A stretch of 34,124 nucleotides of DNA from assembly GCA_026416585.1 (NCBI GenBank), contig JAOAEV010000043.1:1-34124 (forward strand). Reading direction: 5' to 3'. Position 1 is the first letter of the stretch; each line of letters opens with the position of its first letter. Below, piece after piece: positions 6,544 through 15,245 of this stretch. The notes beneath the pieces are model-generated. The model had not been told where the DNA came from and made no database searches. It was given only the letters and a program-made list of their open reading frames with translations. The stretch is from Chlorobiota bacterium. GTDB lineage: Bacteria; Bacteroidota; Ignavibacteria; Kapaibacteriales; NICIL-2. The position numbers and the translations under genes were made by a program.

Positions 6544-8462
6544 AAGTCGCGGCAGCTATCATGGTTGCACTATCAACTGGTGTCGTTGCTCAAGATGCTT
6601 TCCTCGAGCAAATCACTGGGGAGAGCATTCCGACTCCTGATCTCGATCGGATCGAATACTTCAGTGCAAATCCAATCCGACTTGATACAGCAACGGCGGA
6701 GCAACTGGTGCAACTGCCGTTTATGACACGCAGCACAGCACGACGCATCGTGCAGACCATGCGCACACAGAAACCAAACACGATCACCGAACTGTGCAAT
6801 GCTGTCGCGTGCAGCGACGAACAGCGCATAGTGCTCGAACGATGCACGCGCATCGGTGGGAGTCTTTCCATCAGCCTACCTATCAGTATTCGTACACGAG
6901 CGATGATCTGGGCAACACCACCACGTGCAGCGTATGATGGGCGCATGCGTGGGACAGCACATGAACTCTACACGCGAACGATAGCAACGACCGGGACAAC
7001 AAGCATTTCAGCTCTCTCCAACAAGGATGCTGGTGAACCACTGTTGGCAGATTTTACATCGCTATCGGTACGCATTGACATTGGAGGCACACGCGCAGTG
7101 CTTGGCGATTACACCACAGAATGGGGATTGGGGTTGATCGCATGGCGTCCGTTCGGTGCACGAAAAGGCACGGATGTCATCGGACCATGCACGGAGACTG
7201 GTCGCGGCATCGGGCAGTACCGGTCGGCACTCGAGTATCGCTTCTTTCGTGGAATCGCACTGGAACGACCCCTTCAGATCAGCGATTCCACCGCCGTCGT
7301 GTGCCGAGCAGGCTACTCACTCCTACCGCGCAGTGCATCAATTGACACCGTTGCTGGCACAATTCTTTCGCTTGCAACAGACGGCTACCATCGAACGGCA
7401 ACCGAGCTGGCTCGGCGCCATAACTCAACCGAGCGGGCTGCATTCGGCACACTGGAATATCGCAGTGGACCGATGATACTCGGCGCTGGTATCATCGCAC
7501 TCGACTATCCAATGCCCATCACGAGCAGCTCGACACTCGTCATGCCTGCACAGCGCGGGATGTTCAGCTCTCTGTTCGCAGTGTACACAGAAGAACCAAC
7601 AACTATTGCCGCTGAACTCGCTCGCGACTATGCCGGCAACATTGCAGCACGCCTCGGCGCAGAGTACCGTTTCAACCGCACGATAGTAGCACTGGGTTTG
7701 CGTTGGTATGCACCACACTATCGCGCTCCCTTTGGTTACAACTTCGGTGAATCCTCACAGCCCACAAACGAGAGTGGCACTTATATCGGTATCCGATCGC
7801 GGATCGGAAGAAATGTACAATATCTCGGCTACGCCGACATCTACCGCCACATTGAGCCGATCGGCGTACTGCCTCGCCTTCGGCGTGGGAGTGACCTATT
7901 CAACGAGTTGCGCATTCGACTCGACAAGGGAACGACCGTGTTTGTCCGTGTACGGCAAGAACATCGCACTGAGGACCTCTCGACCGACACCGGCACTGCT
8001 GCGGAAGAAATTCTCCGCACAACGCTTCGCTGCGAAGTGCAATACACGACCAATGCTGGGGCGTATGTGCGCTTTCGCGCTGAGGGTGTCTGGCGTATAC
8101 CGACGGATGCTGCTATCCAACGCGCTGAGCACGGTATCGCAGCTTTTGGCGAACTGAGCATCCCGATTGGACAGCAGGCAACATTCGGCGGACGAGTGAC
8201 GATGTATCGTACTGAATCGTTCAACTCGGCAGTGTACACCTTTGAGCAACTGGCACCAGGTTTTCTCGTAAGCGTGCCTCTCTATGGTGCAGGGAGTCGG
8301 TGGTTCGTCTTTGTGCGATTGGAACCACTGGAGCGCATTGCCCTCTGGCTACGATATGGTTCGACCGAGCGTCTCGACACACGCACGCTGGGCAGTAGTA
8401 TCACCGAAATAGATGGCAACCGCGATGCGCGTCTATATGTCCAGCTCGATGTTCGGTTGTAA
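6537..8462 (+). CDS. Exported helix-hairpin-helix protein with C-terminal barrel-like region
   Basis: The 641-residue protein has a signal peptide at residues 1-19 (MVKVAAAIMVALSTGVVAQ) and a ComEA-like helix-hairpin-helix region at about 47-100: PIRLDTATAEQLVQLPFMTRS, ARRIVQTM, then ITELC. The remaining roughly 530 residues are amphipathic strands (for example TIVALGLRWYAPHYR and GAYVRFRAEGVWRIP) ending in RLYVQLDVRL, which looks like an outer-membrane beta barrel. HhH domains bind DNA non-specifically; in ComEA this serves DNA uptake. Proteins of this layout occur in Bacteroidota-type genomes, and I know of no assigned function. The ATG at 6537 lies in the last codons of the preceding gene (7-base overlap) and gives a clean signal peptide; the longer frame upstream is antisense-like noise. 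Confidence 0.75.
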   Translation: MVKVAAAIMVALSTGVVAQDAFLEQITGESIPTPDLDRIEYFSANPIRLDTATAEQLVQLPFMTRSTARRIVQTMRTQKPNTITELCNAVACSDEQRIVLERCTRIGGSLSISLPISIRTRAMIWATPPRAAYDGRMRGTAHELYTRTIATTGTTSISALSNKDAGEPLLADFTSLSVRIDIGGTRAVLGDYTTEWGLGLIAWRPFGARKGTDVIGPCTETGRGIGQYRSALEYRFFRGIALERPLQISDSTAVVCRAGYSLLPRSASIDTVAGTILSLATDGYHRTATELARRHNSTERAAFGTLEYRSGPMILGAGIIALDYPMPITSSSTLVMPAQRGMFSSLFAVYTEEPTTIAAELARDYAGNIAARLGAEYRFNRTIVALGLRWYAPHYRAPFGYNFGESSQPTNESGTYIGIRSRIGRNVQYLGYADIYRHIEPIGVLPRLRRGSDLFNELRIRLDKGTTVFVRVRQEHRTEDLSTDTGTAAEEILRTTLRCEVQYTTNAGAYVRFRAEGVWRIPTDAAIQRAEHGIAAFGELSIPIGQQATFGGRVTMYRTESFNSAVYTFEQLAPGFLVSVPLYGAGSRWFVFVRLEPLERIALWLRYGSTERLDTRTLGSSITEIDGNRDARLYVQLDVRL

Positions 8463-8487
8463 GAGCTGATTGATAATTTCGCTCTTA

Positions 8488-8495
8488 TACTATTG
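8488..8495 (+). promoter_or_regulatory. Weak candidate -7 box directly before the exporter adaptor gene
   Basis: The bases TACTATTG differ at one position from the TAnnTTTG consensus and lie two bases before the ATG at 8498, in an AT-rich 35-base gap with no Shine-Dalgarno sequence. If it is used, the message would be essentially leaderless. No good -33 element is seen. Confidence 0.25.
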
Positions 8496-8497
8496 TT

Positions 8498-9589
8498 ATG
8501 CATATGTATCATTGGCGTGCGGCTGTTGGACTGTGTTGTTTATTGCTCGGGTGCACATCAAAGGAACACTACTACCGAGTTCATCCCACTGACTTAGTCG
8601 AAGCGGTATATGCCAGTGGAGTACTCCGCACTGCCGACGAATATCGAGTGTTTTCGCCAGTTCAAGGTGTCCTGACACGCCTGTATGTGTCAGTTGGCGA
8701 CAGTGTCGAGCGCGGCACGCTGCTGTTTGAGGTCAAGTCCGATGAACCGCTGGTACGACTGCGCAGCGCAGAGGAATTTCTCAACTACGCTCAACAGATG
8801 GCTGATACGCTTACCTCTCCTCAATTAGCAGAGCTGCGCGCGCAACGTGAAAGTGCACGTGTACGTTACGAGCTCGACTCGTCGTACTTTGATCGAATTC
8901 GTATCGCATACACTGCTGGAGCCATTGCTGTTGCTGACTATGATCGAGCGCGTGCAACAATGACGTCCTCGCGTACAGCCTACTTTGCAGCGCGCGAACG
9001 CTACGCAGCAGCTATTGCCAGTTCGCGGAACCAACTGCAGCAAGCTATGCGACAATATGAACTTGCCCGCACATCACTGGATAACTTCCGTGTCACGGCC
9101 GTTGTCAGCGGACGGGTCCTTGCACGGTATCGCAGCGTTGGCGAAATGCTCACCACACAAGCTGCAATTCTTGCAATTGGGCGAAGTGATGAACGCTATC
9201 TCGATCTTTACTGCGATGTCGCTGACGCGTACCGCCTTCGCGAAGGGCAAACCGTTCTCTACACACTCGAAGCATATCCCGACAGCATTTTCACAGCCAG
9301 AGTGACAACTATTTACCCGGCAATTGATGCTACAACACAATCCATTCACGTGGAAGCCCGGTGCCACAGTGCACCACCGCGACTTGTTACCGACATCCCG
9401 ATTCAAGCAAACATCATCATCGCTCAGCGTCCGAATGCGCTGGCTATACCGCGGCGCGCAGTGCATCCTGATACAACCGTCGTGCTCCGTAGCGGTGAGC
9501 GGCGAAAGGTGCGACTCGGCATTCGCTCGCTGGAATACGTTGAGGTAACCGACGGTCTTGGTAACGGCGATGAAGTCGTTCTCCCATAA
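8498..9589 (+). CDS. Lipoprotein periplasmic adaptor (MacA/HlyD family) of an ABC exporter
   Basis: The 363-residue protein has a lipoprotein signal (lipobox LLGC, cysteine 19), then the membrane-fusion-protein layout: a half lipoyl domain (FSPVQGVLTRLYVSVGDSVE, near 51-70), a long alpha-helical hairpin (roughly 80-190), the second lipoyl half (FRVTAVVSGRVLARYRSVGE), and a beta-barrel region toward ARVTTIYPAIDATTQSIHVEA. Such adaptors link inner-membrane transporters to outer-membrane ducts. It is followed within seven bases by an FtsX-type permease and then a LolD-type ATPase, so it is the MacA-like part of a tripartite exporter; no TolC homologue is in the window. ATG 8498 and ATG 8504 are both possible starts; neither has a visible ribosome site. 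Confidence 0.88.
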   Translation: MHMYHWRAAVGLCCLLLGCTSKEHYYRVHPTDLVEAVYASGVLRTADEYRVFSPVQGVLTRLYVSVGDSVERGTLLFEVKSDEPLVRLRSAEEFLNYAQQMADTLTSPQLAELRAQRESARVRYELDSSYFDRIRIAYTAGAIAVADYDRARATMTSSRTAYFAARERYAAAIASSRNQLQQAMRQYELARTSLDNFRVTAVVSGRVLARYRSVGEMLTTQAAILAIGRSDERYLDLYCDVADAYRLREGQTVLYTLEAYPDSIFTARVTTIYPAIDATTQSIHVEARCHSAPPRLVTDIPIQANIIIAQRPNALAIPRRAVHPDTTVVLRSGERRKVRLGIRSLEYVEVTDGLGNGDEVVLP

Positions 9590-9595
9590 TGCGGC

Positions 9596-10858
9596 ATGAC
9601 ATCAAGCTTGATCGTATATACACGCATTGTTGTCACTCACCTTCGCTCGCGACGGCGACAAACCATACTATCGGCATTGGGCATTACGCTTGGCATTGCT
9701 TTCTACATCGCGATGGTCAGCTTTATGACCGGTGTCAATCAATTTCTCGAGGACATTATGCTGAGCGCGACACCGCACATTCGGCTCTACAACGACGTGG
9801 TCCTTGATTCGGTCAGTATTGCACAGCGCTGGTTCGGCACATCTGCCTTTGTTTTTCTCCATCACCCTAAGGCTGCCCAACGCACACGTGCCATACGGAA
9901 TGCACCCGAGATCGTTGGCATCCTGCGACGGCAGCAACAAGAAGTATTCGGCGTCTCGCCACGTGTGACAGCACAGATATACTACACCCAAGGGATCACA
10001 GAGATACCCGGTACACTCGTTGGCGTAGATTTAATCGAAGAGAATAAACTGTTTGCTGTCTCCAGCAAGATCACCGAAGGATCGCTACGTAATGTCTTGA
10101 CAACCGACGATGGCATCATGATCGGTGGCGGACTCGCCGACAAACTCAATGTTCATGTTGGCGATCGTATTCCGATCACTCTCTCATCGGGCGTTCAACG
10201 GCTCATGACAATTGCTGCGGTAATGCGCTTTGGAATCGCACAAATTGACAATGTACAAGCATATACCACCCTAAAGACTGTTCAGCGTCTGCTCGGGAAA
10301 GACCAACGCTACATCACCGACATCTACATCAAACTGCACAATCGTAACGATGCACCGCGACTGGCAGGGCTCTACACACAGTTGTTCGACTGTACCGCCG
10401 AAGATTGGCAAACATTTAATGCAACAATTCTGGTTAGCTTCACAATTCGCAACATCCTTACCTACGCTGTTTCGATTTCTATGCTGACTGTCGCCGGCTT
10501 TGGTATCTACAACATTTTGACAATGATGATTCTGGAGAAACTCAAAGACATCGCCATTCTCAAAGCAACAGGATTTAGCCCACGAGACATTCGCATGATC
10601 GTTCTGGGGCAATCGTTGGTACTTGGGATCGCTGGTGGAGCAGTTGGAATGCTGCTCGGACTGCTTATGTCGTTTGGTATATCGCGCGTTCCTTTCCGGA
10701 ATGAATTCCTCCCAGGGATGGAGTATCTACCAGTAGATTTCTCCCCTGTGCATTATGTTGTTGCGGTCACTTTCGCACTATTAGCAGCAACTATAGCAGG
10801 CATTTTCCCAGCACGTCGAGCAGCACGGATAGACCCTGTAGCGATACTCCGCGGCTGA
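9596..10858 (+). CDS. FtsX-type ABC transporter permease (MacB/LolC-like)
   Basis: The 420-residue permease has the MacB/FtsX topology. One N-terminal membrane segment is near 22-44 (RRQTILSALGITLGIAFYI), a large periplasmic MacB-PCD domain runs to about 275, and three C-terminal segments lie near 285-310, 335-360 and 385-410. It ends with the FPARRAARIDPVAILRG signature typical of LolC/MacB permeases. The ATPase is a separate gene four bases downstream, as is usual in Bacteroidota, unlike the fused MacB of Proteobacteria. With the upstream adaptor it should export a peptide, drug or lipid, or move lipoproteins; the substrate cannot be read from sequence. Confidence 0.92.
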   Translation: MTSSLIVYTRIVVTHLRSRRRQTILSALGITLGIAFYIAMVSFMTGVNQFLEDIMLSATPHIRLYNDVVLDSVSIAQRWFGTSAFVFLHHPKAAQRTRAIRNAPEIVGILRRQQQEVFGVSPRVTAQIYYTQGITEIPGTLVGVDLIEENKLFAVSSKITEGSLRNVLTTDDGIMIGGGLADKLNVHVGDRIPITLSSGVQRLMTIAAVMRFGIAQIDNVQAYTTLKTVQRLLGKDQRYITDIYIKLHNRNDAPRLAGLYTQLFDCTAEDWQTFNATILVSFTIRNILTYAVSISMLTVAGFGIYNILTMMILEKLKDIAILKATGFSPRDIRMIVLGQSLVLGIAGGAVGMLLGLLMSFGISRVPFRNEFLPGMEYLPVDFSPVHYVVAVTFALLAATIAGIFPARRAARIDPVAILRG

Positions 10859-10862
10859 TGCA

Positions 10863-11549
10863 ATGACAATTCTTCGTGCAACTGACATCGTCAAGTATTT
10901 TACCGACCCAGTCCGCTTTCAGGTTTTGCGTGGTATCTCGCTGACCGTTGAACACAGGGAATTTGTCTCGATTATCGGCAAATCAGGATGTGGCAAGTCC
11001 ACGCTGCTATACGTCCTCTCAACCCTCGATACTGACTACGAGGGGACACTTGCCATCGCCGACACTGTTGTAACCGGACGCGACCAAGATTTTTTAGCTC
11101 ACTTTCGCGGTCAGCACATTGGTTTCATTTTCCAGTTTCACTTTTTGCTCCAGGAATTCACCATTCTCGACAATGTCATGCTACCAGCACTCAAACTCGG
11201 TAGAGAGTCACCAGCTACTATCGAGCACCGAGCAATGGATTTGCTTCAGCGGATGGGAATCGCCGACTACGCTCGACGACCAGCCAAACAGCTCTCGGGA
11301 GGTCAGCAACAGCGTGCTGCGATTGCGCGCGCACTGATCAACCAACCTACCCTCATCATCGGTGACGAACCCACCGGTAATCTTGACTCCGAGAATACAG
11401 CGATTGTGCTCGACTTACTTGATTCGATCTGCCATGAGATGGGACAAACCGTGATTATTGTCACGCATGATGCTGAAGTTGCTGCACGTAGCGATCGTAT
11501 TCTGACAATGGCTGATGGAAAGATCATCAGCGAACAAACGCTGCGCTAA
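10863..11549 (+). CDS. LolD/MacB-type ABC transporter ATP-binding protein
   Basis: The 228-residue ATPase has Walker A GKSGCGKST (39-47), a Q-loop in IFQFHFLLQEF, the ABC signature LSGGQQQRAAIARAL (144-158), Walker B LIIGDEPTGNLDS (164-176) and the H-loop THD (201-203). The long TGNLDSENT D-loop is typical of the LolD/MacB/FtsE subgroup that drives FtsX-type permeases by mechanotransmission. It is the last gene of the plus-strand operon with the adaptor and permease. Its stop codon overlaps the stop of the convergent yfcH-like gene by four bases, leaving no room for a terminator between them. Confidence 0.95.
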   Translation: MTILRATDIVKYFTDPVRFQVLRGISLTVEHREFVSIIGKSGCGKSTLLYVLSTLDTDYEGTLAIADTVVTGRDQDFLAHFRGQHIGFIFQFHFLLQEFTILDNVMLPALKLGRESPATIEHRAMDLLQRMGIADYARRPAKQLSGGQQQRAAIARALINQPTLIIGDEPTGNLDSENTAIVLDLLDSICHEMGQTVIIVTHDAEVAARSDRILTMADGKIISEQTLR

Positions 11550-12433
11550 ACCAAAAGCGCTGACTCCACCACAGCGTGCTCAAAGTGAAAGCCAGCCTCG
11601 AGCAATCGCGCCGGCAATACTCGAGTGCTATCAGTGAGTGTTTGTGCCATCTGGCCAAGCGCCAGCCGCAGCACCTGCTCTGGAATGTGAAACCACACTG
11701 GACGGTGATGGATGCGGGCGAGCGTGCGTATTAATTCCTCGATTGTCACTGGCTGTGGAGCTGTGATATTGACAGCGCCTGCAATCGAATCGCGATTGAG
11801 AAGCCATGCGATAGCACTGACGGCATCAGCCAATGCTACCCACGATTGCCACTGCCGACCGCTACCAGGTACAACTGCACCCACCGTTTTGACGATTGGT
11901 TCGAGTCGAGCAAGCATCCCTCCATCGCGTCCGATCACGACACCAAAACGCAACCGCACGACACGACAATACGACTCAGCTTGACGCGCTGCATTCTCCC
12001 ACACAGCACAGAGATCAGCTAAAAAGCCATTTCCTTTCGGGGAATTTTCCGTGAGAATTTCATCGTCGCGACTTCCATAGTACCCCACCGCCGAAGCATT
12101 GAGGAGCACGCGCGGTTTGGTCGCTGCAGTCCCGATTGCCTGGACAAGGCGACGTGTCGGCTCAATACGACTGGAGTACAGCACCGCCTTCCGTGGTGCA
12201 CTCCAGCGTGCAGCCGCGATATTCTCCCCACTGAAATTGACGACTGCATCGGCACTGGACACTGCACGCTCGACATCATCCCAGGTAATACTTTCAACAT
12301 CACGACCCAATACACGGTGCGCACGCTCAAGATCGCGCACTAACGCTATCGTCCGATACCCGCGGGAGCTCAGGTGCGCAATCGTTGCTCGCCCCAAAAA
12401 GCCAGTAGCGCCAGCAACAAGAATCGTTGTCAT
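11546..12433 (-). CDS. TIGR01777 / YfcH-like NAD-dependent epimerase family protein
   Basis: The 295-residue protein begins MTTILVAGATGFLGRA, a dinucleotide-binding Rossmann loop, and carries the TIGR01777 markers VVNFSGENIAAARWS, SSRIEPTRRLVQAI, NASAVGYYGSR, FLADLCAVWENAA, RLRFGVVIG and the C-terminal DUF1731-like stretch from about 245. This extended SDR family is widespread (YfcH, SDR39U1) but its substrate is not established. It lies 16 bases after the secreted FlgD-Ig-like gene and is the last gene of its minus-strand operon; its stop overlaps the stop of the convergent ATPase gene. Confidence 0.9.
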   Translation of the reverse strand: MTTILVAGATGFLGRATIAHLSSRGYRTIALVRDLERAHRVLGRDVESITWDDVERAVSSADAVVNFSGENIAAARWSAPRKAVLYSSRIEPTRRLVQAIGTAATKPRVLLNASAVGYYGSRDDEILTENSPKGNGFLADLCAVWENAARQAESYCRVVRLRFGVVIGRDGGMLARLEPIVKTVGAVVPGSGRQWQSWVALADAVSAIAWLLNRDSIAGAVNITAPQPVTIEELIRTLARIHHRPVWFHIPEQVLRLALGQMAQTLTDSTRVLPARLLEAGFHFEHAVVESALLV

Positions 12434-12449
12434 GAATTACGTCCGTTGT

Positions 12450-13184
12450 TTATCGAGGCTGCAACACGACACGTTTGCGTTGAGTTTCCTCGTTACCGAT
12501 CCGCACTTCGATGACGTAGTCACCAGCGGGTAAAAGCTGCCCTTTATCGTCACGCCCGTCCCATTCCAGTTCGTACACACCGGGGCGCAGCTCACGATCG
12601 AACAAACGCCGGATGACAAGGGCTGTCGTTGAGTACACGACAGCTTGCACGCGGGAGATTTGTCGCACCCGGTAACTGAGGCGTGGTGAGACGTCTTCGG
12701 TCAATCCTAGGAACGATCCAATTGCACTCATGGGTATGCTCACTGCACCGCTTTGACCGGCACGCCAGATGGGCATCGCAGTAGCGCTGGCTATCGCAAC
12801 CTGACGTTGAACAGCCTCGCGTGGGTCGGGTTGGAGTACCCGTTCGGACAGGGTCATATTCCGCAGCGCAGCCTGCCAGGGGGATTCCAACTCGGATTTC
12901 CGCCGAACGATTTCAAAATCGCTCAAGATGCGCTCGACATCGAGTGCCAGACGTACCGATGGTGGAATTTCTAATTGCAATGCGCGGAGATAGAGCGAAT
13001 CTTGTTCAGGCAGATATGTGCCGGGTTTTCCGCCTGGCAACGTATCGGGGCGAACCAACGGAAGTTTGCGCTCTTGCAACACCGATGCAGGGGATCTTTC
13101 CTGTGGGTTGAGCGGCGGTTGTATTTCCTGTGCAACAGCACAGAGTGCCGCTCCACACACAAGAATCAACAATGCCCATCGCAT
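12450..13184 (-). CDS. Secreted protein with a C-terminal FlgD-Ig-like domain
   Basis: The 244-residue protein has a signal peptide (MRWALLILVCGAALCAVAQ), a proline-rich stretch near 20-60, a middle helical region, and a C-terminal immunoglobulin-like fold near 195-240 with the FlgD-Ig signature LRPGVYELEWDGRDDKG followed by LLPAGDYVIEVRIG. Such domains occur at the ends of secreted and cell-surface proteins in FCB bacteria. I cannot assign a function. It lies 23 bases after the S1-domain gene and 16 bases before the yfcH-like gene, so all three are probably on one transcript. It is not a flagellar gene by context: no flagellar neighbour is present. Confidence 0.75.
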   Translation of the reverse strand: MRWALLILVCGAALCAVAQEIQPPLNPQERSPASVLQERKLPLVRPDTLPGGKPGTYLPEQDSLYLRALQLEIPPSVRLALDVERILSDFEIVRRKSELESPWQAALRNMTLSERVLQPDPREAVQRQVAIASATAMPIWRAGQSGAVSIPMSAIGSFLGLTEDVSPRLSYRVRQISRVQAVVYSTTALVIRRLFDRELRPGVYELEWDGRDDKGQLLPAGDYVIEVRIGNEETQRKRVVLQPR

Positions 13185-13207
13185 CGGATCGGTACACTGA
13201 CGCCGAA

Positions 13208-14731
13208 CTACTGCGGACGTCCGAAGAGACGCTGCCGCTCCTCCTCGCTGAGCATCTCGCCAATCGTAATACGCGTTGGATTCGACGGACGCTGACTCTG
13301 GCGCTGCTCCTGCTGCTTCGATGCATGCCCTGCCCGAGCATCACGTGGCGGACCAAAGAGTTCCTCTTCTGGCTCCACACGTGGTTCAACGATGAACGAC
13401 TCGTTTGTCGGGTCCACTTCGACAACTGTGACCGCGACAATGTCCCCCACTGCATACGGAATGCGCTTACCCTTGAGAACTGGCCGCATATGTGAGCGCG
13501 GCATGAATGCATCCACTTCACCACCAATGGTCAGTAGAACACCCGCACCCTTGACTTCTCGCACAATACCCGTCGTATGCAGTCCACGGGGATATTTCGT
13601 CACAAAACTGGGCCATGGATTTTCGGTCGTCTGGCGCAGGGACAGATCAATCTCTTCGCGATCGGGTTTGACCTCGATCACAACGACGTCAATTTGTTGT
13701 CCCTCTCGCAGAACTTCTGCCGGATCGCTAATGCGACGAGTCCACGAGAGTTCTCGTAACCGGAGCAACCCTTCGATTCCTGGCTCTAATTCGACGAATG
13801 AACCGAACGGTACTAACCGACGTACCACTCCTTGATAACGCTCTCCTGGTTTATAGCGCTCTGCTACCGCATGCCACGGCGATGATTCAAGCGCTTTCAT
13901 GCTGAGTGATATTTTATTGCTGGCTGGGTCTATCTCAATGATTTGTGCGCGAACGCGGTCACCAATATGGAACATCTCTGCCAGATGAGCTGGCGGACGG
14001 TGCGACACGCGGGTGATGTGTACCAAACCGTCGAATCCACCGATGTCCACAAAGAGTCCAAACTCTTTCACTGCAGTTATAGTACCTTCGACCACATTCC
14101 CGACGGCGATGCGGCTGTAAAACTCGTTGCGCAGGATATTCTGACGCGTAACGATGATCGAGATTCTGCCCGATTCATCTTTGGTGATTTCGGCAATGTG
14201 CACAGGAATATCTGTTCCGACTGCCGCTTGAAGCTCATCGTTCGTAGGCGATTTCTTCAAAAAGAACTGCGACGAGGGCAAAAACATCTTGACGCCTTCG
14301 TACAGGACTCGTAAGCCACCGCGAATCCGTTGTGCCACATGAACGGTGACCGTTTCGCCCTTCTCCATAATGTCGCGCAGGCGGGCGAGCAACTCATCAG
14401 TGACGACAACTGGCGCCGGTTTTTCTTCCGCTGGAGGCAGTTCGATTTTTTCGAATGGCTGGGGTTCCACTACCGGTTGAGTCTGAGCCGGAGTTGGAAC
14501 GGTTTGCTGCTCAGCAAGTGGTTGGTTGAGATTTGTCACATCCTCATGTACTGAGGCCTCGGACTGGGAATTTGCCGATGAAGACGGCAGCTCAGCCGCT
14601 GCAGCACTATCATCGGTTTGCGACGGCGCTGCATCAATCGTTGTGTTCTGTGTCTCATTGGCAGCAGATGCTGCATCTGGACGGAGTTCGTGTTCGCTCA
14701 TGGACGTTGTGGCGTTATGTGGTTGACTCAT
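13208..14731 (-). CDS. RNA-binding protein with four S1 domains (ribosomal protein S1-like)
   Basis: The 507-residue protein has a disordered, acidic Ala/Ser/Thr/Gln/Pro-rich N-terminus (1-110), four S1 domains at roughly 125-196, 208-279, 294-367 and 381-451, and a polar Gln/Arg-rich tail. Domain 2 (GTITAVKEFGLFVDIGGFDGLVHIT) and domain 3 (GVVRRLVPFGSFVELEPGIEGLL) are canonical; 1 and 4 are more divergent. True S1 in this group usually has five or six domains, so this may be a short S1 or a paralogue that binds mRNA on the ribosome. The ATG at 14731 has a GGGAG ribosome site that lies in the 3' arm of a hairpin (14732-14758), suggesting control at translation. The longer frame upstream overlaps the Nudix gene and is rejected. 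Confidence 0.85.
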   Translation of the reverse strand: MSQPHNATTSMSEHELRPDAASAANETQNTTIDAAPSQTDDSAAAAELPSSSANSQSEASVHEDVTNLNQPLAEQQTVPTPAQTQPVVEPQPFEKIELPPAEEKPAPVVVTDELLARLRDIMEKGETVTVHVAQRIRGGLRVLYEGVKMFLPSSQFFLKKSPTNDELQAAVGTDIPVHIAEITKDESGRISIIVTRQNILRNEFYSRIAVGNVVEGTITAVKEFGLFVDIGGFDGLVHITRVSHRPPAHLAEMFHIGDRVRAQIIEIDPASNKISLSMKALESSPWHAVAERYKPGERYQGVVRRLVPFGSFVELEPGIEGLLRLRELSWTRRISDPAEVLREGQQIDVVVIEVKPDREEIDLSLRQTTENPWPSFVTKYPRGLHTTGIVREVKGAGVLLTIGGEVDAFMPRSHMRPVLKGKRIPYAVGDIVAVTVVEVDPTNESFIVEPRVEPEEELFGPPRDARAGHASKQQEQRQSQRPSNPTRITIGEMLSEEERQRLFGRPQ

Positions 14732-14758
14732 CGCTCCCTGCCTATTAATTGGGGAGCG
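14732..14758 (-). promoter_or_regulatory. Hairpin enclosing the ribosome-binding site of the S1-domain gene
   Basis: In the mRNA the bases CGCTCCC and GGGAGCG pair perfectly over 7 bp around a 13-base AU-rich loop. The 3' arm contains the GGGAG Shine-Dalgarno-like sequence and directly abuts the AUG at 14731. It is a candidate on/off switch for translation, and S1 proteins are known to repress their own translation through leader structure in E. coli. A TATATTCG sequence (minus strand, 14771 to 14764) one mismatch from TAnnTTTG could be a promoter just upstream. Function is inferred. Confidence 0.5.
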
Positions 14759-14777
14759 GGATGCGAATATACAACGC

Positions 14778-15245
14778 TCATCGGATGCGGTAGAGTCGCG
14801 GCAACCAAGAATTATCGCTGTCGGAAAGAACGTAGTCAAAAACAATCGTTGCCTGCTGCTGTGCAAGGACAGGCAGGAAACCGATAGCAGCGGCACAATC
14901 GAACCAACGAAACTCTGCGTGTTCGCTCAAACAAGGAATAGCTTCGGATGAAACAACTGCACCGAAGACGACCGGCAGAACGACCGCATCCTCATGGCGG
15001 TCGAAGTACGTCCCGACGACGGGAAGCGACCACCATTGGAGTGCTTTGAGTCCTGTCTCTTCCACAAGTTCACGCTCGGCGGCGTCCAGTGCATGCTCAC
15101 CAGCACCAATACGACCGGTGATGCATTGCCACAGACCAGCATACTCTGCATCAGTGTCGGTACGCCGTAGGAGAAGGTGTTCCCACTGTTGGTCAGAAGG
15201 ACGCGCTACGTGGACTTGAACCAGCGTTGATACAACGCGTGCCAT
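14778..15245 (-). CDS. Nudix hydrolase (NudB-like pyrophosphohydrolase)
   Basis: The 155-residue protein has a complete Nudix box: GRIGAGEHALDAAE followed by RELVEETGL, residues 44-66. The N-terminus (ARVVSTLVQVHVARP) and the HEDAVVLPVVFGAVV and EHAEFRWFDCAAAIGFL segments resemble NudB, the dihydroneopterin triphosphate pyrophosphatase of folate synthesis, and related dNTP pyrophosphatases; the exact substrate is uncertain. The ATG at 15245 lies 40 bases inside the end of the RluB-like gene, a long overlap that implies coupled translation. A 46-base gap to the S1-domain gene follows. Confidence 0.87.
   Translation of the reverse strand: MARVVSTLVQVHVARPSDQQWEHLLLRRTDTDAEYAGLWQCITGRIGAGEHALDAAERELVEETGLKALQWWSLPVVGTYFDRHEDAVVLPVVFGAVVSSEAIPCLSEHAEFRWFDCAAAIGFLPVLAQQQATIVFDYVLSDSDNSWLPRLYRIR

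Noticed and set aside
12099-12533. Plus-strand open frame opposite the yfcH-like gene
   Set aside because: Its composition is Arg/Ser-rich and it has no motif; it is a shadow of a well-supported gene.
14732-14896. 55-residue extension of the S1-domain protein
   Set aside because: It overlaps the end of the Nudix gene and lies before a good ribosome site and ATG at 14731.
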